Shown here piece after piece: positions 8,607 to 17,025 of a stretch of 40,613 nucleotides of DNA. Made by a program: the position numbers and the translations under genes. The notes below the pieces were generated by a model. The model was not told the DNA's origin, searched no databases, and saw only the letters and a list, made by a program, of their open reading frames with translations. Every line of letters starts with the position of its first letter. The stretch's first letter is position 1. Origin of the DNA: an uncultured Clostridia bacterium (GTDB lineage Bacteria > Bacillota > Clostridia > Lachnospirales > CAG-274); assembly GCA_944384215.1 (NCBI GenBank), contig CALWSN010000019.1:1-40613 (forward strand), given 5' to 3'.

Positions 8607-9864
8607 ATGATTCAATATCTGTGATACCTGTTAAAGCTCTAAGTTTTTCTATTCTATTTTTTTCTATTTCTTCAACTATAAATTTAACACTACCAATTTT
8701 TATAGTGTCATCTTTATCTGGAAACTTACCAAAGGTTTCTATAATAAACCCACCAATAGAATCAAAATCTTCAGATTCAAATTTTGTACCAAGCATCTCA
8801 TTTACATCTTCTATTTTTGTAGCACCCTCTATAATGTACTCGTCATCTTTTATAAGCTTTATTTCTTCATCATGCTCATCATATTCATCAGCAAGGTCCC
8901 CTACTATTTCTTCTAACATATCCTCAAGAGTAACTATACCTGATGTTCCACCATATTCATCTAAAATAATAGCCATAGGGATTCTATTAATACGCATTTC
9001 TGCAAATAACTCTCTAAGACATTTAGATTCGTAAGTAAAAAAAGGCTCTCTCATATAATCTCTTATATTAAACTCTTTAGATTTATCTACAAATAGTAAA
9101 TCTTTTAAAGAAATAATACCTATTATATTATCTATTGAATCTTCATAAACAGGCATTCTAGAGCAAGTTTCTTCTTTAAATAAAGCTATTAGCTCTTCGT
9201 GAGTAGCATCTACATTAATAGCTATAATATCTGTTCTAGGTACCATAACATCTTCTGCATCACTATTAGCAAAATAAACTACATTGTTAATCATTTCTCT
9301 TTCGTCTATTTCTAAAACACCTTCTTCGTGGCTAACATTAACCATAGTAAGAAGCTCAGATTCTGTAATAGTTGGAGCTTTAGCATCTTTTTTTACACCT
9401 AAAAGCCTTAAAATAAAGCCTGTTATAAAATTTAAAATAATTATAAATGGGGTAAAAACTATCATACAAAGCTTAATAGCTTTTATAACAAAAAGAGAAA
9501 CTTTTTCTGCATTTTTAGTAGCAAAAGTTTTTGGTGTAATCTCACCAAATATAAGGATAACTACTGTAAGAATAGCTGTTGCTATACCAACACCTTTGTT
9601 ACCAACTGCATCTACAATAATAACAGTAGCAAGAGAAGATGCACCTATGTTAACAAGGTTATTACCTATTAATATTGCGCTTAAAAGCTTGCCTGGGTCT
9701 TCTAATACACTTTGTATAAGTGTAGCATTTTTTACATTTTCATCAACCATTGTTCTAAGTCTTATCTTACTAATAGATGTAAGAGCTGTTTCTGACATAG
9801 AGAAAAAAGCTGATAAAGCAATTAAGATTATTAAAATTATAATCTGCAAACTGGCAGGATCCAA
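8605..9864 (-). CDS. CNNM/CorC-type membrane protein with paired CBS domains
   Basis: A 419-residue protein of the DUF21-CBS-CorC_HlyC family, whose members act in magnesium or other divalent cation handling; older labels call them hemolysin C. Order of parts: a DUF21 membrane domain in about residues 1-185 with several hydrophobic helices and the motif SAFFSMSETALTSIS; two CBS modules in about 200-330 (VMVPRTDIIAI; RIPMAIILDEYGGTSGIVTLEDMLEEIVGDL); and a CorC_HlyC domain from about 340 to the end. TTG 9864 is the start, with AGGAG 11 bases upstream. It is monocistronic, divergent from degV, and ends at a strong terminator. The transported ion cannot be told from the sequence. Confidence 0.93.
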   Translation of the reverse strand: MDPASLQIIILIILIALSAFFSMSETALTSISKIRLRTMVDENVKNATLIQSVLEDPGKLLSAILIGNNLVNIGASSLATVIIVDAVGNKGVGIATAILTVVILIFGEITPKTFATKNAEKVSLFVIKAIKLCMIVFTPFIIILNFITGFILRLLGVKKDAKAPTITESELLTMVNVSHEEGVLEIDEREMINNVVYFANSDAEDVMVPRTDIIAINVDATHEELIALFKEETCSRMPVYEDSIDNIIGIISLKDLLFVDKSKEFNIRDYMREPFFTYESKCLRELFAEMRINRIPMAIILDEYGGTSGIVTLEDMLEEIVGDLADEYDEHDEEIKLIKDDEYIIEGATKIEDVNEMLGTKFESEDFDSIGGFIIETFGKFPDKDDTIKIGSVKFIVEEIEKNRIEKLRALTGITDIES

Positions 9865-9899
9865 ATAAAATCACACTCCTAAAATTTAATATTTATAAA

Positions 9900-9926
9900 T
9901 TTGATAATATTGTTTATATTATCAAA
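9900..9926 (-). promoter_or_regulatory. Inverted repeat in the leader of the CNNM-type gene
   Basis: TTTGATAATAT and its complement ATATTATCAAA flank TGTTT, a perfect 11-base-pair dyad about 36 bases upstream of the start codon. It could be an operator or an mRNA hairpin near the 5' end. No regulator is identified. Confidence 0.4.
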
Positions 9927-10186
9927 AAATTATATGTATTATACCACATAATTATCATAATTAAAAGTCCTAAATTAAAGCATTTTAAAGATATTTAGCT
10001 ATTTTTTCTCTTTTGGTATGTATATAAAATAAATATATTGTCTATTTTTTTCTATAATATTAGCTTTTTTCAAGGTTTTTATTTTTATTAATATTTTTTA
10101 TTAACATTTTTCATATCTTTATTTTTCTCTTATTTTTACTTGTTTTCTTTAATTTTCTTTTATTTTTATTAATTATAAATAAATTA

Positions 10187-10215
10187 TTGACATTAGTTAT
10201 ACATATACTTAAAAT
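10187..10215 (+). promoter_or_regulatory. SigA-type promoter of the degV-radA unit
   Basis: TTGACA is followed after exactly 17 bases by TAAAAT, 36 bases upstream of the degV ATG. The -35 is a perfect consensus. The same TTGACA-17-TAAAAT combination precedes rpoB in this window. Confidence 0.82.
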
Positions 10216-10250
10216 GATATTATAATTTATTTTATTTTTAGGAGGTTTAT

Positions 10251-11126
10251 ATGCCAAATTTTATTATTTTGTCAGATAGTTCTTGTGATTTACCAGAAAA
10301 TTTAAAACAAGAATACAACATAGATGTTGTACCTTTTTATATTTCATTTGATAAAGAAAACTATTTAAGAGAAAATATAGATATAAACATAAATGATTTT
10401 TACAATAAAATGACTTCTGAAAAGATTATACCTAAAACATCTTTACCATCTATGGAAGATTATTGTAACTATTTTAAAAAACATCTAGATAATGGATTAG
10501 ATATTTTATGCTTTACCCTATGTTCTGAGCTTAGTGGTTCATATCAAAGTGCTGTAAATGCTGCTAATATAATGCTTGAAGAATATCCTGATAGAAAAAT
10601 ATTAGTAATAGATTCTAAAAAAGCAACTGTTGCTCAAGGGCTATTAGTTATAGAAGCCTCAAAAATGCAAAAAGCTGGTTTTTCTTTAGAAGAAACGTAT
10701 GAAAAAATGGAAAAATTAAAACACGAAGGTATTATAGTTTTTACTATTGATACACTAGAATATTTACAAAAAGGTGGTAGAATAGGAAAAGCATCTGCTC
10801 TTGCTGGAAGTCTACTTAATATAAAGCCTATTTTATTATTAAACGAAGGTGTTTTAGAACCTCATTCTAAAGTGCGTGGTAGAAAAAAATCTCTTTCAGA
10901 AGTTTTAAAAATATTTGATGAATATATAAAAGAAGATATTAACAAATACCAGATAGCTATTGCACACGCATATTGTAAAGATGAAGCAATAGAGCTTGAA
11001 AAAAATTTAAAAGAAAAATATAACATTAATTTAAGCTACCCTATATTTGATATAGGTGTAACCGTTGGTGCACATACTGGTGCTACTGCTATTGGTGTTG
11101 GTTTTATAAAAAAATTTGATGCATAG
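10251..11126 (+). CDS. DegV family fatty-acid-binding protein
   Basis: A 291-residue DegV-fold protein; relatives (FakB type) bind a fatty acid and present it to a fatty acid kinase. Seen: the N-terminal IILSDSSCDLP, the KTSLPS segment, SELSGSYQSA with the lipid-contacting serines, VIDSKKATVAQG, the GGRIGKASALAGSLLNIKP segment, and a C-terminal VGAHTGATAIGVGF. Length is normal. ATG 10251 has AGGAGG 5 bases upstream. It is the first gene of a plus-strand run and its stop abuts the Lrp/AsnC regulator gene. No FakA-like kinase gene is in the window, so its role in exogenous fatty acid use is an inference from family knowledge. Confidence 0.95.
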   Translation: MPNFIILSDSSCDLPENLKQEYNIDVVPFYISFDKENYLRENIDININDFYNKMTSEKIIPKTSLPSMEDYCNYFKKHLDNGLDILCFTLCSELSGSYQSAVNAANIMLEEYPDRKILVIDSKKATVAQGLLVIEASKMQKAGFSLEETYEKMEKLKHEGIIVFTIDTLEYLQKGGRIGKASALAGSLLNIKPILLLNEGVLEPHSKVRGRKKSLSEVLKIFDEYIKEDINKYQIAIAHAYCKDEAIELEKNLKEKYNINLSYPIFDIGVTVGAHTGATAIGVGFIKKFDA

Positions 11127-11135
11127 GTGATTTTT

Positions 11136-11627
11136 ATGGAAAATGATATATTAGAATTATTAGAAAAAAATAGTAGAACTTCTTTTGAAGATATGGCAAA
11201 TATGCTAAACACTACAAAAGAAAATATAGAAGATACTGTTAAAAGATTAGAAAAAAATAAAACTATATGTGGCTATACAACACTTATAAATTGGGATAAA
11301 ACAGATAAAGAAGGAGAATATATTACATCTTTAATAGAAGTTAAAGTTACACCTCAAAGAGAACAAGGATTTGATAAAATAGCTAAAAGAATATACAGTT
11401 TTGATGAGGTTAAATCTTTGTATTTAATGTCTGGTACATTTGATTTATTAATAGTTGTAGAAGGTAAAAATATTAAAGATATATCTTCTTTTGTATCTAG
11501 CAAATTGGCTACTATCGACTGTGTTCTTAGCACATCTACACATTTTGTATTAAAAAAATATAAAGACCACGGAGTTATAATAGATGAAAACACACCAAAT
11601 GATGAAAGGATTATTATAACGCCTTGA
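11136..11627 (+). CDS. Lrp/AsnC family transcriptional regulator
   Basis: A 163-residue regulator with an N-terminal helix-turn-helix (ILELLEKNSRTSFEDMANML, then TVKRLEKNKTICGY) and a C-terminal RAM/AsnC effector domain (LIEVKVTPQ, YLMSGTFDLLIVVEGKNI). Such proteins sense amino acids and usually control nearby metabolic genes. ATG 11136 has AGGTG 7 bases upstream; a GTG at 11127, directly after the degV stop, is the longer alternative. It overlaps the aminotransferase start by four bases, so the two are translated together. Regulation of that aminotransferase is likely by context but not shown. Confidence 0.93.
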   Translation: MENDILELLEKNSRTSFEDMANMLNTTKENIEDTVKRLEKNKTICGYTTLINWDKTDKEGEYITSLIEVKVTPQREQGFDKIAKRIYSFDEVKSLYLMSGTFDLLIVVEGKNIKDISSFVSSKLATIDCVLSTSTHFVLKKYKDHGVIIDENTPNDERIIITP

Positions 11628-12781
11628 GTTTAGTATCAAAACATATACAAAATATACCTTATTCTGGTATTAGAAAGTTTTTTGATATAGCAAGCGAAGT
11701 TGAAGGAGTTATCTCTCTTGGTGTGGGAGAGCCAGATTTTAATACTCCTTGGGCTTGTACAGAAAAAGCTATCTATACGTTAGAACAAGGTAAAACAACT
11801 TATACATCTAATGCTGGTCTTATAGAGCTTAGGCAAGAAATATCTAAATATATGAAAAATACAATAAATACTGACTATTGTCCTAAAAGTCAAGTTTTAG
11901 TTACTGTTGGAGCTAGTGAAGGTATAGACCTTGCTCTTAGGGCAGTAGTTTGCCCTCAAGATGAAGTGTTGGTAGTAGAGCCTTGTTTTGTATCTTATAA
12001 GCCTTGTATAACTATGTGTGGTGGTATACCTGTTGTTATAAACACAAAACCAGAAAATAACTTTAAGCTAACACCTGAAGATATTTTACCAAAATTATCA
12101 AATAAAACTAAAGCTATTATTATATCTTATCCTAACAACCCTACTGGTGCTATTATGGAAAAAGAAGATTTAGAAAAAATAGCTAATATTTTAAAAGATA
12201 AAAATATTTTAGTTATTAGTGATGAAATATATTCTGAGCTTACTTATGAAAATAAAAAGCATATTTCTATATCACAGTTTGAAGGTATGTATGAAAAAAC
12301 AGTTGTTTTAAACGGCTTTTCAAAAGCTTTTGCTATGACTGGTTGGCGTCTTGGTTTTGCCGTTGGGCCTAAAGATATTATATCTGCTATGACAAAAATA
12401 CATCAATATATTATAATGTGTGCACCTACTATGAGCCAATATGCTGGGCTTGAAGCATTAAGTTCTTGTATGGACAATGTTTCTAAAATGAGAAAAGAAT
12501 ACAATATACGTAGAAAGTTTATGCTAAATGGCTTTAGAGAAATAGGGCTTGATTGCTTTGAAGCATTGGGAGCTTTTTATCTTTTCCCTTGTATAAAATC
12601 TACTGGTTTATCTTCTCAACAATTTTGTGAACGTCTTGTTTATGAACAAAAAGTAGCCGTTGTGCCTGGTACTGCTTTTGGAGAATGTGGTGAAGGTTTT
12701 ATTAGATGTTCATATGCTTATTCTATTGAAGAAATAAAAGAAGCACTACTACGTATAAAAAAATTTATACAAAGCTTATAA
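11624..12781 (+). CDS. Pyridoxal-phosphate-dependent class I aminotransferase
   Basis: A 385-residue fold-type I aminotransferase of the aspartate aminotransferase superfamily. Seen: ISLGVGEPDFNTPW near the N-terminus, TYTSNAGLIELR, the SYPNNPTGA segment, VISDEIYSELTY, and the cofactor lysine Lys234 in GFSKAFAMTGWRLGF, followed by FIRCSYA near the C-terminus with the substrate-carboxylate arginine. It resembles the PatA/aspartate aminotransferase group, but substrate choice cannot be read from sequence. TTG 11624 overlaps the regulator stop by four bases (TTGA). An Lrp-type gene beside an aminotransferase is common in Clostridia and suggests amino-acid-responsive control. Confidence 0.95.
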   Translation: MSLVSKHIQNIPYSGIRKFFDIASEVEGVISLGVGEPDFNTPWACTEKAIYTLEQGKTTYTSNAGLIELRQEISKYMKNTINTDYCPKSQVLVTVGASEGIDLALRAVVCPQDEVLVVEPCFVSYKPCITMCGGIPVVINTKPENNFKLTPEDILPKLSNKTKAIIISYPNNPTGAIMEKEDLEKIANILKDKNILVISDEIYSELTYENKKHISISQFEGMYEKTVVLNGFSKAFAMTGWRLGFAVGPKDIISAMTKIHQYIIMCAPTMSQYAGLEALSSCMDNVSKMRKEYNIRRKFMLNGFREIGLDCFEALGAFYLFPCIKSTGLSSQQFCERLVYEQKVAVVPGTAFGECGEGFIRCSYAYSIEEIKEALLRIKKFIQSL

Positions 12782-12791
12782 GGAGAAATAT

Positions 12792-14930
12792 ATGAATTGT
12801 TTGGTTATTGCAGAAAAACCTTCTGTTGCAAGAGATATAGCAAAAGTTTTAAACTGCACAAAAAAAGGCGAAGGTTATCTTTATAATGATAAATATATTA
12901 TATCTTGGGCTATTGGTCATCTTGTTACGCTTTATGAACCAGAAGAATATGACGAATCTTTAAAAAAATGGAATATGAACTCCTTGCCTATAATTCCTAA
13001 TGAATTAAAGCTAAAAGCTATAAAAAATACAAAACAACAATTTAAAATATTAAATACCCTTATAAATACTGATAGTGTAAAAGAGCTTATATGTGCAACC
13101 GACAGTGGTCGTGAAGGTGAGCTTATATTTAGGTATATATATGAGCTTACAAAGTGTAAAAAACCTTTTAAAAGACTTTGGATATCTAGTATGACTAATG
13201 AAGCTATAAAAGAAGGGTTTGAAAATTTAAAAGATGGTAAAGAATATGATAATCTTTATTTTTCGGCAAAATGTAGGTCTGAGGCAGATTGGCTAGTAGG
13301 CATAAATGCCTCTCGTGCTTTTACATTAAGGTTTAATTCTTTATTATCTATTGGTCGTGTTCAAACCCCTACCCTTGCTATATTAGTAGATAAACATATA
13401 GAAATACAAAATTTTAAAATACAAGAATACTTTGAAATAGAGGCAAATTTTAAAACATTAACAGAAAATTCTCAATTTTATAAAGGTATTTGGATAGATG
13501 AAAAAAATGAAACAAAAATATTAGATAAAGAAAAAGCTAAAAATATTTTAGATAGTATAAAAAATAAAAATGGTATTATAGAAAATATAGAAAAAGAAAC
13601 AAAAAAACAACCACCTCCATTATTATATGATTTAACAGAGTTGCAAAGAGATTGTAACAAAAAATTTTCATATTCAGCCCAAAAAACTTTATCAATAGCA
13701 CAAGATTTATATGAAAAAAGAAAACTTATTACATATCCTAGAACAGATAGTAGATATTTATCTAAAGATATGACATCAAAGCTTAAACCTACTTTAGAAG
13801 CTTTAAAAAATACTAATTATTATAACGAATTTTTACATTATGTACTATCTTTAGAAAAACTACCTATAACAAAGCGTATAATAGACGATAGTAAAGTAAC
13901 CGACCATCACGCAATTATACCTACATTATCTAAAGCTAATATATCATCTTTATCTAAAGATGAATTTAATGTATATGACCTTATAGTAAGACGTTTTATA
14001 GCGGTATTTTATCCTGCATATGTTTATAACATTACAAAAATTACTACAAAAATAGACGAGCATTTATTTTTAACAAAAGGCACAACTATAAAAGATGAGG
14101 GCTTTACAAAACTTAATCTAAAAACTGAAAAAGAAAAAAAAGAAGAAGATATATTACCTAATGTAAAAAAAGGTGAAGAAGTTTTTAATGAAAAATCTCA
14201 AATATTAACTAAAAAAACTACACCACCTAAGCCATATAACGAAGCTACCCTCCTTTCTGCTATGGAAAATGCTGGTAGATTTATAGAAAATGAAGATTTA
14301 AAAGAACAGTTAAAAGAATCTGGTCTTGGCACGCCTGCTACAAGAGCCTCTATTATAGAACGTTTAATACAAGTTGGATATGTAGAAAGAAAAGGAAAAT
14401 CTCTTATACCAACAGAAAAAGGTATTAAGCTTGTACAGATTGTCCCAAAAGAGCTAAAATCTCCAGAAACAACAGGAAAATGGGAAAAAGGATTATCTTC
14501 TATATCTAAAGGTAATATGCAACCAAAAATGTTTATGGATAGTATAGGACGATATGTAAACTTTTTAGTAGACTATGCTAAAAAATCTAATAATAATATT
14601 ATAATTGATGAAAAAAGATATAACGATTTTAAACAATCTAACAAATATAAATCTTTAGAAAAATTTGGGTTATGTCCAAAATGTAATAATGATATTTTAG
14701 AAAATAGCAAAGCTTTTTATTGTTCAAACTGGAACAAAGGCTGCAAATTTACTATTTGGAAAAATACTCTTGAAAAATATAATATTTTTATTCATAAAGA
14801 AATGGCTAAATCTATTATTAAAGACAAAAAAATAGTAGATGTAAAAATTATAGACCCAAAAGATAAAAAAGAAAAATTAGCCGATTTAATTTTATTAGAT
14901 ACAGGCAATATTAATGTAATAATTAAATAA
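12792..14930 (+). CDS. topB: DNA topoisomerase III
   Basis: TopB is a type IA topoisomerase that passes single strands and resolves recombination and replication intermediates. The 712-residue product starts with a Toprim domain (CLVIAEKPSVARDIAKVL; ATDSGREGELIFRYIY), has the active-site Tyr315 in LITYPRTDSRYL, the GLGTPATRASIIERLI segment, and ends with a small zinc-ribbon-like region, CPKCNN followed by CSNWNKGC. Length and order fit the Firmicutes TopB family. ATG 12792 has AAGGAG 6 bases upstream, ten bases after the aminotransferase stop. radA follows after 19 bases, so two DNA-recombination genes end this unit. Confidence 0.97.
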   Translation: MNCLVIAEKPSVARDIAKVLNCTKKGEGYLYNDKYIISWAIGHLVTLYEPEEYDESLKKWNMNSLPIIPNELKLKAIKNTKQQFKILNTLINTDSVKELICATDSGREGELIFRYIYELTKCKKPFKRLWISSMTNEAIKEGFENLKDGKEYDNLYFSAKCRSEADWLVGINASRAFTLRFNSLLSIGRVQTPTLAILVDKHIEIQNFKIQEYFEIEANFKTLTENSQFYKGIWIDEKNETKILDKEKAKNILDSIKNKNGIIENIEKETKKQPPPLLYDLTELQRDCNKKFSYSAQKTLSIAQDLYEKRKLITYPRTDSRYLSKDMTSKLKPTLEALKNTNYYNEFLHYVLSLEKLPITKRIIDDSKVTDHHAIIPTLSKANISSLSKDEFNVYDLIVRRFIAVFYPAYVYNITKITTKIDEHLFLTKGTTIKDEGFTKLNLKTEKEKKEEDILPNVKKGEEVFNEKSQILTKKTTPPKPYNEATLLSAMENAGRFIENEDLKEQLKESGLGTPATRASIIERLIQVGYVERKGKSLIPTEKGIKLVQIVPKELKSPETTGKWEKGLSSISKGNMQPKMFMDSIGRYVNFLVDYAKKSNNNIIIDEKRYNDFKQSNKYKSLEKFGLCPKCNNDILENSKAFYCSNWNKGCKFTIWKNTLEKYNIFIHKEMAKSIIKDKKIVDVKIIDPKDKKEKLADLILLDTGNINVIIK

Positions 14931-14949
14931 TACTATAAAAGGAGTTTTT

Positions 14950-16311
14950 ATGGCAAAAATTAAAACTAAATATATATGTCAAGAATGTGGCTATGAAACT
15001 GGCAAATGGCTTGGCAGATGCCCTTCTTGTAACAACTTTTCTACATTTTCAGAAGAAGTTGTAGAAAAAACTTCATCATCTAAAGCCACTAGTATATCTG
15101 CTACAAATAAAGCTTTAGATTTAGAAAGTATAGCACCTATTAGCGAAGTTAGAACAGAAACAAAAATTGGTGAGTTAGATAGAGTTTTAGGTGGTGGTAT
15201 AGTTCAAGGCTCTTTAACGTTAGTAGGAGGTGACCCTGGTATAGGTAAGTCTACCCTACTTTTACAAATATGCCAAGCCGTTGGAGAATCTGGCAAAAAA
15301 ATATTATATGTATCTGGAGAAGAATCTGCCCAACAAATAAAACTTAGAGCTAATAGACTAAATATAACAACAAAAAATTTATTGCTTTTATCAGAAACTA
15401 ACTTTAACATAATAGAAAATACTATAAAAGAAATTAATCCAGATTTAGTTATTATAGATTCTATACAAACAGTATTTTTAGATGATTTATCTTCTGCCCC
15501 AGGTAGTGTAACTCAAGTTAGAGAATGTACTGCAAGAATAATGCGTATAGGTAAAGGAGATAACATATCTATATTTATAGTAGGACACGTTACTAAAGAT
15601 GGTGCCATAGCAGGCCCTAGAATATTAGAGCATATGGTAGACACTGTTTTATATTTTGAAGGTGAAAGACTTGCAAGCTATCGTATACTTAGAGCAGTTA
15701 AAAACCGTTTTGGCTCTACAAACGAAATTGGTGTGTTTGAAATGCGTCAAATAGGACTTGTAGAAATAACAAACCCTTCTGAATATATGTTATCTGGCCG
15801 CCCTATTGGTGCTAATGGCTCTTGTGTAACTTGTAGTATAGAAGGCACTAGGCCAATACTTGCAGAAGTTCAATCTTTAGTAAGCTATACAACATTTAAT
15901 ATTCCTAGAAGAATGGCAACAGGTATGGACTTTAACCGTGTTATACTACTTATTGCAGTTTTAGAAAAAAAACTAAACCTACAATTAGGCTCTTATGATG
16001 TTTATGTAAATTTAGCTGGTGGTATAAAAATATTAGAACCTGCCTTAGATGCATCTGTGGCTTGCTCTATTGTATCTAGCTACAAAAACAAACCTATTGA
16101 TGCAAAAACTTTAATTTTTGGTGAAATTGGCTTATCTGGTGAGCTTAGAGCAGTATCTTTTTGTGAAAAACGAGTTGTAGAAGCCTTAAAACTTGGCTTC
16201 GAAACTGTTGTTATACCTAAAGACAACCTAAAAGAAGTATCTTCTATAAAGAACATAAAAATATGCCCTGTATCAAATATAAACGAACTTTTAAAGACAG
16301 TTTTAGGCTAA
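14950..16311 (+). CDS. radA: DNA repair protein RadA (Sms)
   Basis: RadA is a hexameric RecA-like helicase that extends D-loops during recombination and repair. The 453-residue product carries a zinc finger (Cys10, Cys13, Cys24, Cys27 in ICQECGYETGKWLGRCPSC), a Walker A motif GGDPGIGKST near residues 92-101, the RadA-specific KNRFGSTNE motif, and a C-terminal Lon-like domain (GGIKILEPALDASVACSIVSS; IFGEIGLSGELRAV). All parts are present and the length is standard. ATG 14950 has AAGGAG 6 bases upstream. It is last in the plus-strand run; no convincing terminator follows, so some read-through into the next unit is possible. Confidence 0.98.
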   Translation: MAKIKTKYICQECGYETGKWLGRCPSCNNFSTFSEEVVEKTSSSKATSISATNKALDLESIAPISEVRTETKIGELDRVLGGGIVQGSLTLVGGDPGIGKSTLLLQICQAVGESGKKILYVSGEESAQQIKLRANRLNITTKNLLLLSETNFNIIENTIKEINPDLVIIDSIQTVFLDDLSSAPGSVTQVRECTARIMRIGKGDNISIFIVGHVTKDGAIAGPRILEHMVDTVLYFEGERLASYRILRAVKNRFGSTNEIGVFEMRQIGLVEITNPSEYMLSGRPIGANGSCVTCSIEGTRPILAEVQSLVSYTTFNIPRRMATGMDFNRVILLIAVLEKKLNLQLGSYDVYVNLAGGIKILEPALDASVACSIVSSYKNKPIDAKTLIFGEIGLSGELRAVSFCEKRVVEALKLGFETVVIPKDNLKEVSSIKNIKICPVSNINELLKTVLG

Positions 16312-16318
16312 TTTTATA

Positions 16319-16347
16319 TTGTATAATAAGTAAAAATAGGGTATAAT
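16319..16347 (+). promoter_or_regulatory. Candidate promoter of the SEC-C to upp unit
   Basis: TTGTAT is followed after 17 bases by a perfect TATAAT just after radA. The predicted transcript would have a leader of about 170 bases containing two dyads. Confidence 0.5.
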
Positions 16348-16396
16348 ATTTATTATTATATTTAAATTTATTAAATTTAACATATTTATCTAGACA

Positions 16397-16477
16397 TTTT
16401 ACAGATTTTATTGTAAAATATATAAGATTTAAAAGTTTTAAATAAAATATATATGCTTTTGTAAATATATTTACAAA
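16397..16477 (+). promoter_or_regulatory. Dyads in the leader of the SEC-C gene
   Basis: Two dyads built on the same TTTACA/TGTAAA theme. TTTTACA (16397-16403) pairs with TGTAAAA (16412-16418). A perfect 20-base palindrome, TTTGTAAATATATTTACAAA, lies at 16458-16477. A further GTTACAAA half-like site is at about 16491. The pattern suits binding by a dimeric regulator, which I cannot name. Confidence 0.45.
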
Positions 16478-16526
16478 TTTTATAAGTATAGTTACAAAGC
16501 TAATTGTATTTTAAGGAGGATAAAAA

Positions 16527-17024
16527 ATGAATTTATACGAAAGTTGGTTTAAAAAAGCATATACTCAAGATGGTAGAATTAATGACACATTTTGGAATGA
16601 CTTTATGCCTAAAGAACAAAAAATATATGAATATATATTAAATGAAAAAGTTGAAAAAATTGAAGGTAGCGTTAAAGAGCTTGCTGAAAAATTTGATATG
16701 TCTGTTGAATATTTAGTAGGTTTTATTGATGGTATTAACGATATTCAACCTGAAAAAATAAAATTAGAAGAATTAAAAGAAGATAGCCAAGTATGTATAA
16801 ATATCAATTTTGAAACTTTATACAAAAAAATGGTAGAATATAAAGCTGACCATCTTTACAACCTTCCAGAATGGAAAAATATCTTTACAGAAGAGCAATT
16901 AAAGGCACTATTTAAAGGACAAAGAAGTTCTACTACATTTATTAGAGAACCTAAAATTGAAAGAAATGACCCTTGTCCTTGTGGAAGTGGTAAAAAATAT
17001 AAAAAATGTTGTGGAGCTAACTAA
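16527..17024 (+). CDS. SEC-C metal-binding motif protein
   Basis: A 165-residue soluble protein whose C-terminus is a clear SEC-C zinc-binding motif, [19 protein letters not shown], like the tail of SecA. The N-terminal 140 residues are mostly helical and charged ([46 protein letters not shown]) and match no enzyme I recognise. Comparable stand-alone SEC-C proteins occur in Clostridia; the role is unknown and no nucleic-acid or SecB-like interaction is shown. ATG 16527 has AAGGAGG 8 bases upstream. Translation of the next gene begins two bases after this stop, using a ribosome binding site inside this coding region. Confidence 0.88.
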   Translation: MNLYESWFKKAYTQDGRINDTFWNDFMPKEQKIYEYILNEKVEKIEGSVKELAEKFDMSVEYLVGFIDGINDIQPEKIKLEELKEDSQVCININFETLYKKMVEYKADHLYNLPEWKNIFTEEQLKALFKGQRSSTTFIREPKIERNDPCPCGSGKKYKKCCGAN

Positions 17025-17025
17025 T

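Larger units (their letters stand above)
9865..10250. other. Gene-free 386-base divergent spacer between the CNNM-type gene and degV
   Basis: No credible coding frame is present. The left end holds an 11-base-pair dyad in the CNNM-type gene leader, and a minus-strand TATAAT (9938-9943) with no good -35. The middle, 10000-10170, is strongly T-rich on the plus strand with no repeat I can define. The right end holds the degV promoter. Confidence 0.7.

Noticed and set aside
9284..9868. 194-codon plus-strand frame opposite the CNNM-type gene
   Set aside because: It mirrors the membrane domain of a well-supported gene and has no ribosome binding site.
16361..16380. TTAAATTTA / TAAATTTAA repeat after radA as a terminator
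   Set aside because: It is made only of A and T, has a one-base loop and no T run; such repeats are expected by chance in this composition.
16957..17025. Upstream extension of sua5 into the SEC-C gene
   Set aside because: These 23 residues are the second frame of the SEC-C motif; the TTG at 17026 has a good binding site and gives the usual Sua5 N-terminus.
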